A stretch of DNA of 64,000 nucleotides from an uncultured Rhodospirillaceae bacterium (GTDB taxonomy: Bacteria; Pseudomonadota; Alphaproteobacteria; Reyranellales; Reyranellaceae), in assembly GCA_945952105.1 (NCBI GenBank), contig CAMFGZ010000014.1, forward strand, positions 78,191 to 142,190, read 5' to 3'. The notes under the pieces are model-generated. The model had not been told where the DNA came from, made no database searches, and saw only the letters and a list, made by a program, of their open reading frames with translations. Of this stretch, positions 62,218-64,000 are shown in pieces. Positions within the stretch are counted from its first letter, which is position 1; each line of letters starts with the position of its first letter. The position numbers and the translations under genes were made by a program.

Positions 62218-63135
62218 TCATATTGCGAGCGCCGCCGTGGCCACTGCGACGGGCTCGCGGCGTGCGTTGTAGATCGCGAGATCGAGGACACCGGCACGCT
62301 CGAAGCCCTCCACGCTCAGCACGTCGTCGCGCTGGAGCATGCGGGTGAAGGTGGCGTGGAGCTCGCCGCGCGAGATCCAGTCGTCGCTCCCTAGAATGTC
62401 CTGCGCGTAGCGGGAAAGGTAGGCGAAGGACATCATCGCTGCCGGGATCGCGACCCGCGCGCCGATCGCCTGCGCCAGGTGATCGTGCGTATGATAGTTC
62501 TCGGCGGGCAGGCTGAACAGCCGCGATTTCTCCAGCGACAGCTCGATGCGGCGTGCGGGCAGGGCCGTCGCGGGCTCGACGACGGCCTTGGCACAGGGAT
62601 CGGGGAGCGTGGAATACTGCGCACCTGAGGCTGGCGCCGCGCGCTGCACGCTGTCGTTGCGGATGGCGCAGCCATGGTCGAAGACCGCGAGTGCCGCACC
62701 GTCGGCGTCGAAAAACGAAGCGCGCATCACGATGAAATCGCGGCCGCGCTTGCGGGACTTCTCGATGACCGCGACGTCGGCGCGGATCGGGCGGCCGAGG
62801 CGAAAGGGCCGAAGGAAGCGCGCCGAAGACTTGCCGTGCAGATACGGCCTTCCGATCAAATGGTCATAGCGTCGGCGAAACAGCCCGAAATGCCCGATCT
62901 CCCCCGGCGCGCGCAGATAGAAGCCCGAGGGCCACCACATATAGGTCGACAGGAACTGGGGATGGACGAGCGCTTCCGCCTCGACGGCTGGCGCGCCGCC
63001 GACCAGCCAGCCGCTGTCGTCCTCGACGGCGTAGGCGAACTTGCGCACCTGCTCGATCACGGGCTGAAAGAAGCTCGAGCCCAGTGCGAGAGGCACCGGA
63101 AGTTCATCGAAGGTCGGAGCATCCGTCGTCGTCAT
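62218..63135 (-). CDS. MaoC-like (hot-dog fold) dehydratase/thioesterase-type protein
   Basis: This 305-residue protein starts at ATG 63135 (MTTTDAPTFDE). The layout looks like a double hot-dog: an N-terminal FAS1-like dehydratase domain (PSGFYLRAPGEIGHFGLF, FRLGRPIRADVAVIEKSRKR) and a C-terminal MaoC-like domain with FSLPAENYHTHDHLAQAIGA and the hot-dog continuation TFTRMLQRDDVLSV. A catalytic Asp/His pair may be in the HTHDH segment. Acyl-CoA hydratase activity is a family-level expectation; the substrate is not known. Confidence 0.65.
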   Translation of the reverse strand: MTTTDAPTFDELPVPLALGSSFFQPVIEQVRKFAYAVEDDSGWLVGGAPAVEAEALVHPQFLSTYMWWPSGFYLRAPGEIGHFGLFRRRYDHLIGRPYLHGKSSARFLRPFRLGRPIRADVAVIEKSRKRGRDFIVMRASFFDADGAALAVFDHGCAIRNDSVQRAAPASGAQYSTLPDPCAKAVVEPATALPARRIELSLEKSRLFSLPAENYHTHDHLAQAIGARVAIPAAMMSFAYLSRYAQDILGSDDWISRGELHATFTRMLQRDDVLSVEGFERAGVLDLAIYNARREPVAVATAALAI

Positions 63136-63186
63136 GTCACAAGACAACTATCGTCCCGTAACACCCGAGGCAAAGTCCCGTCCGGC

Positions 63187-63214
63187 TTGATCTCCCTCAA
63201 GGCTAAGCGATACT
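63187..63214 (+). promoter_or_regulatory. Candidate promoter of the membrane fusion protein gene
   Basis: TTGATC (63187-63192) and GATACT (63209-63214) are 16 bases apart in the 171-bp divergent gap. Each matches four of six consensus bases. Confidence 0.3.
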
Positions 63215-63306
63215 GAAGCAGGCATGCGCAATGTCGGCACGGGTGATGAAGCCTGCGATACCCGGGGGCCGGTCGAGAAATGGCTTCGACGATTCCCGGA
63301 GTTGAG

Positions 63307-64000
63307 ATGATGACCCATTTGCCGCGTGTTTCCCGCAACGAGACCGGGACGCCGCTGCGTCGCCGGCTGGGCGTCCGGGCAGCCTGGGCGGTCGCAGGTC
63401 TGGTGGCTTTCGGCTTTGTCCTGCCGGCCGGCGCCCAGACCAAAGCCGGGGACAATGCGCCGCCGGTCGTGCTGGTGCAGCCCGCCGAACTGCGGACTCT
63501 GGCGCCGCAGTCGGAATATATCGGCCGTATCGCGGTGTTCGACAAGGTCGAGATGCGCGCTCGTGTGAAAGGCGTGCTCGGCAAGCGCGAGTTCGAGGAT
63601 GGGGCGAAAGTGACGGTGGGGCAGCTGCTCTTCACCATCGATCCCGCTCCGTACCGCATCACCGTCAACCAGAAGCGGGCATTGCGCGACGGCGCGCAGG
63701 CGGCGCTGATCAACGCCGACGCGCAGCTGAAGCGCGCCGCCGACCTGCTCAAGACCAACAACGTCTCACAGGTGGCCTACGACCAGCGGCTGAGCGAGCA
63801 GCTCCAGGTCAAGGCGACGCTCGACGACGCCGAGGCCCAGCTCGAGGATGCCGAACTGCAGCTTTCCTACACGAAGATCACTGCGCCGATCGCCGGCCTG
63901 ATCGGCCGCGCCGCCGTCTCGCCGGGCAACATCGTGGGGCCGGACTCGGGCGTGCTCGCCACCATCGTGAACGAGCGCCAGATCCGCGTGCTGTTTTCGG
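63307..64000 (+). CDS. RND-type efflux membrane fusion protein (HlyD/AcrA family), cut by window edge
   Basis: The frame opens at ATG 63307 (or the next ATG at 63310) after GGAG and stays open for 231 codons to the right edge. A signal-like N-terminus (VRAAWAVAGLVAFGFVLPAG, cleavage near AGAQ) is followed by VEMRARVKGVLGKREFEDGA, the lipoyl half-motif, then LFTIDPAPYRITVNQ, a long coiled-coil (QLKRAADLLKTNNVSQVAYD), and LSYTKITAPIAGLIGRAAVS, the second half-motif. These mark an AcrA/MexA-type periplasmic adaptor. The cognate RND pump gene is presumably just beyond the window. Confidence 0.9.
   Translation, partial: MMTHLPRVSRNETGTPLRRRLGVRAAWAVAGLVAFGFVLPAGAQTKAGDNAPPVVLVQPAELRTLAPQSEYIGRIAVFDKVEMRARVKGVLGKREFEDGAKVTVGQLLFTIDPAPYRITVNQKRALRDGAQAALINADAQLKRAADLLKTNNVSQVAYDQRLSEQLQVKATLDDAEAQLEDAELQLSYTKITAPIAGLIGRAAVSPGNIVGPDSGVLATIVNERQIRVLFS

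Overview
The window is high-GC, densely coded DNA with strong third-position GC bias. It looks chromosomal, from an alphaproteobacterium of soil or plant-associated type (Rhodospirillales or Hyphomicrobiales-like). This rests on the Ugp-like transporter with a glycerol-1-phosphate dehydrogenase, an AcsD/BcsD-bearing cellulose operon, DUF2236 and GMC oxidoreductase genes, and RTX proteins with the familiar alphaproteobacterial C-terminal module. The genus cannot be fixed by reading. I saw no tRNA, rRNA, CRISPR array, insertion sequence or phage gene.

Layout. (1) 1-5.8 kb: a SorC-type regulator (minus strand, cut by the window edge) diverges from an operon for a glycerol-1-phosphate dehydrogenase, an Ugp-like ABC importer (binding protein plus two permeases, no ATPase gene here) and a glycerophosphodiester phosphodiesterase. 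A perfect 12-bp inverted repeat in the divergent gap is the likely operator. (2) 5.9-17.9 kb: a complete cellulose synthase operon, bcsP-like, bcsQ, bcsA, bcsB, bcsC, bcsD, bcsZ, with overlapping or nearly touching genes and a candidate promoter. (3) 17.9-22.3 kb: three c-di-GMP enzymes (REC-EAL, membrane GGDEF, Cache-PAS-GGDEF), probably feeding the PilZ domain of BcsA. (4) 22.5-29.7 kb: housekeeping and stress genes: exported beta-carbonic anhydrase, TTC38-like protein, MFS transporter, GMC oxidoreductase, DUF2236 protein and the MsrA/MsrB pair.

(5) 29.9-50.9 kb is the most distinctive part, a cell-surface island. It encodes a serralysin-like RTX metalloprotease, a TylF-like methyltransferase, HldE and HldD (ADP-heptose synthesis), a 1,525-residue secreted repeat protein, the decayed tail of another secreted protein, a glycosyltransferase, a capsule-type ABC exporter (KpsE, KpsT and a KpsM carrying a large N-terminal TPR domain), a GT9 glycosyltransferase with a Cys-rich N-terminus, and a beta-helix RTX-like protein. 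Inference: a heptose-containing surface polysaccharide is made and exported next to type I-secreted matrix or adhesion proteins. The type I exporter itself is not in the window.

(6) 50.9-64 kb: a Bmp-type binding protein and a small secreted protein, a Rieske oxygenase divergent from a GlxA-type AraC regulator, a PPOX flavoprotein, an Asp/Glu racemase-like protein, a HAD-like protein lacking the second motif-I Asp, two small hypothetical genes, a GH25 lysozyme-like lipoprotein, two MFS transporters, a small lipoprotein, a MaoC-like protein and the start of an RND-type membrane fusion protein cut by the window edge.
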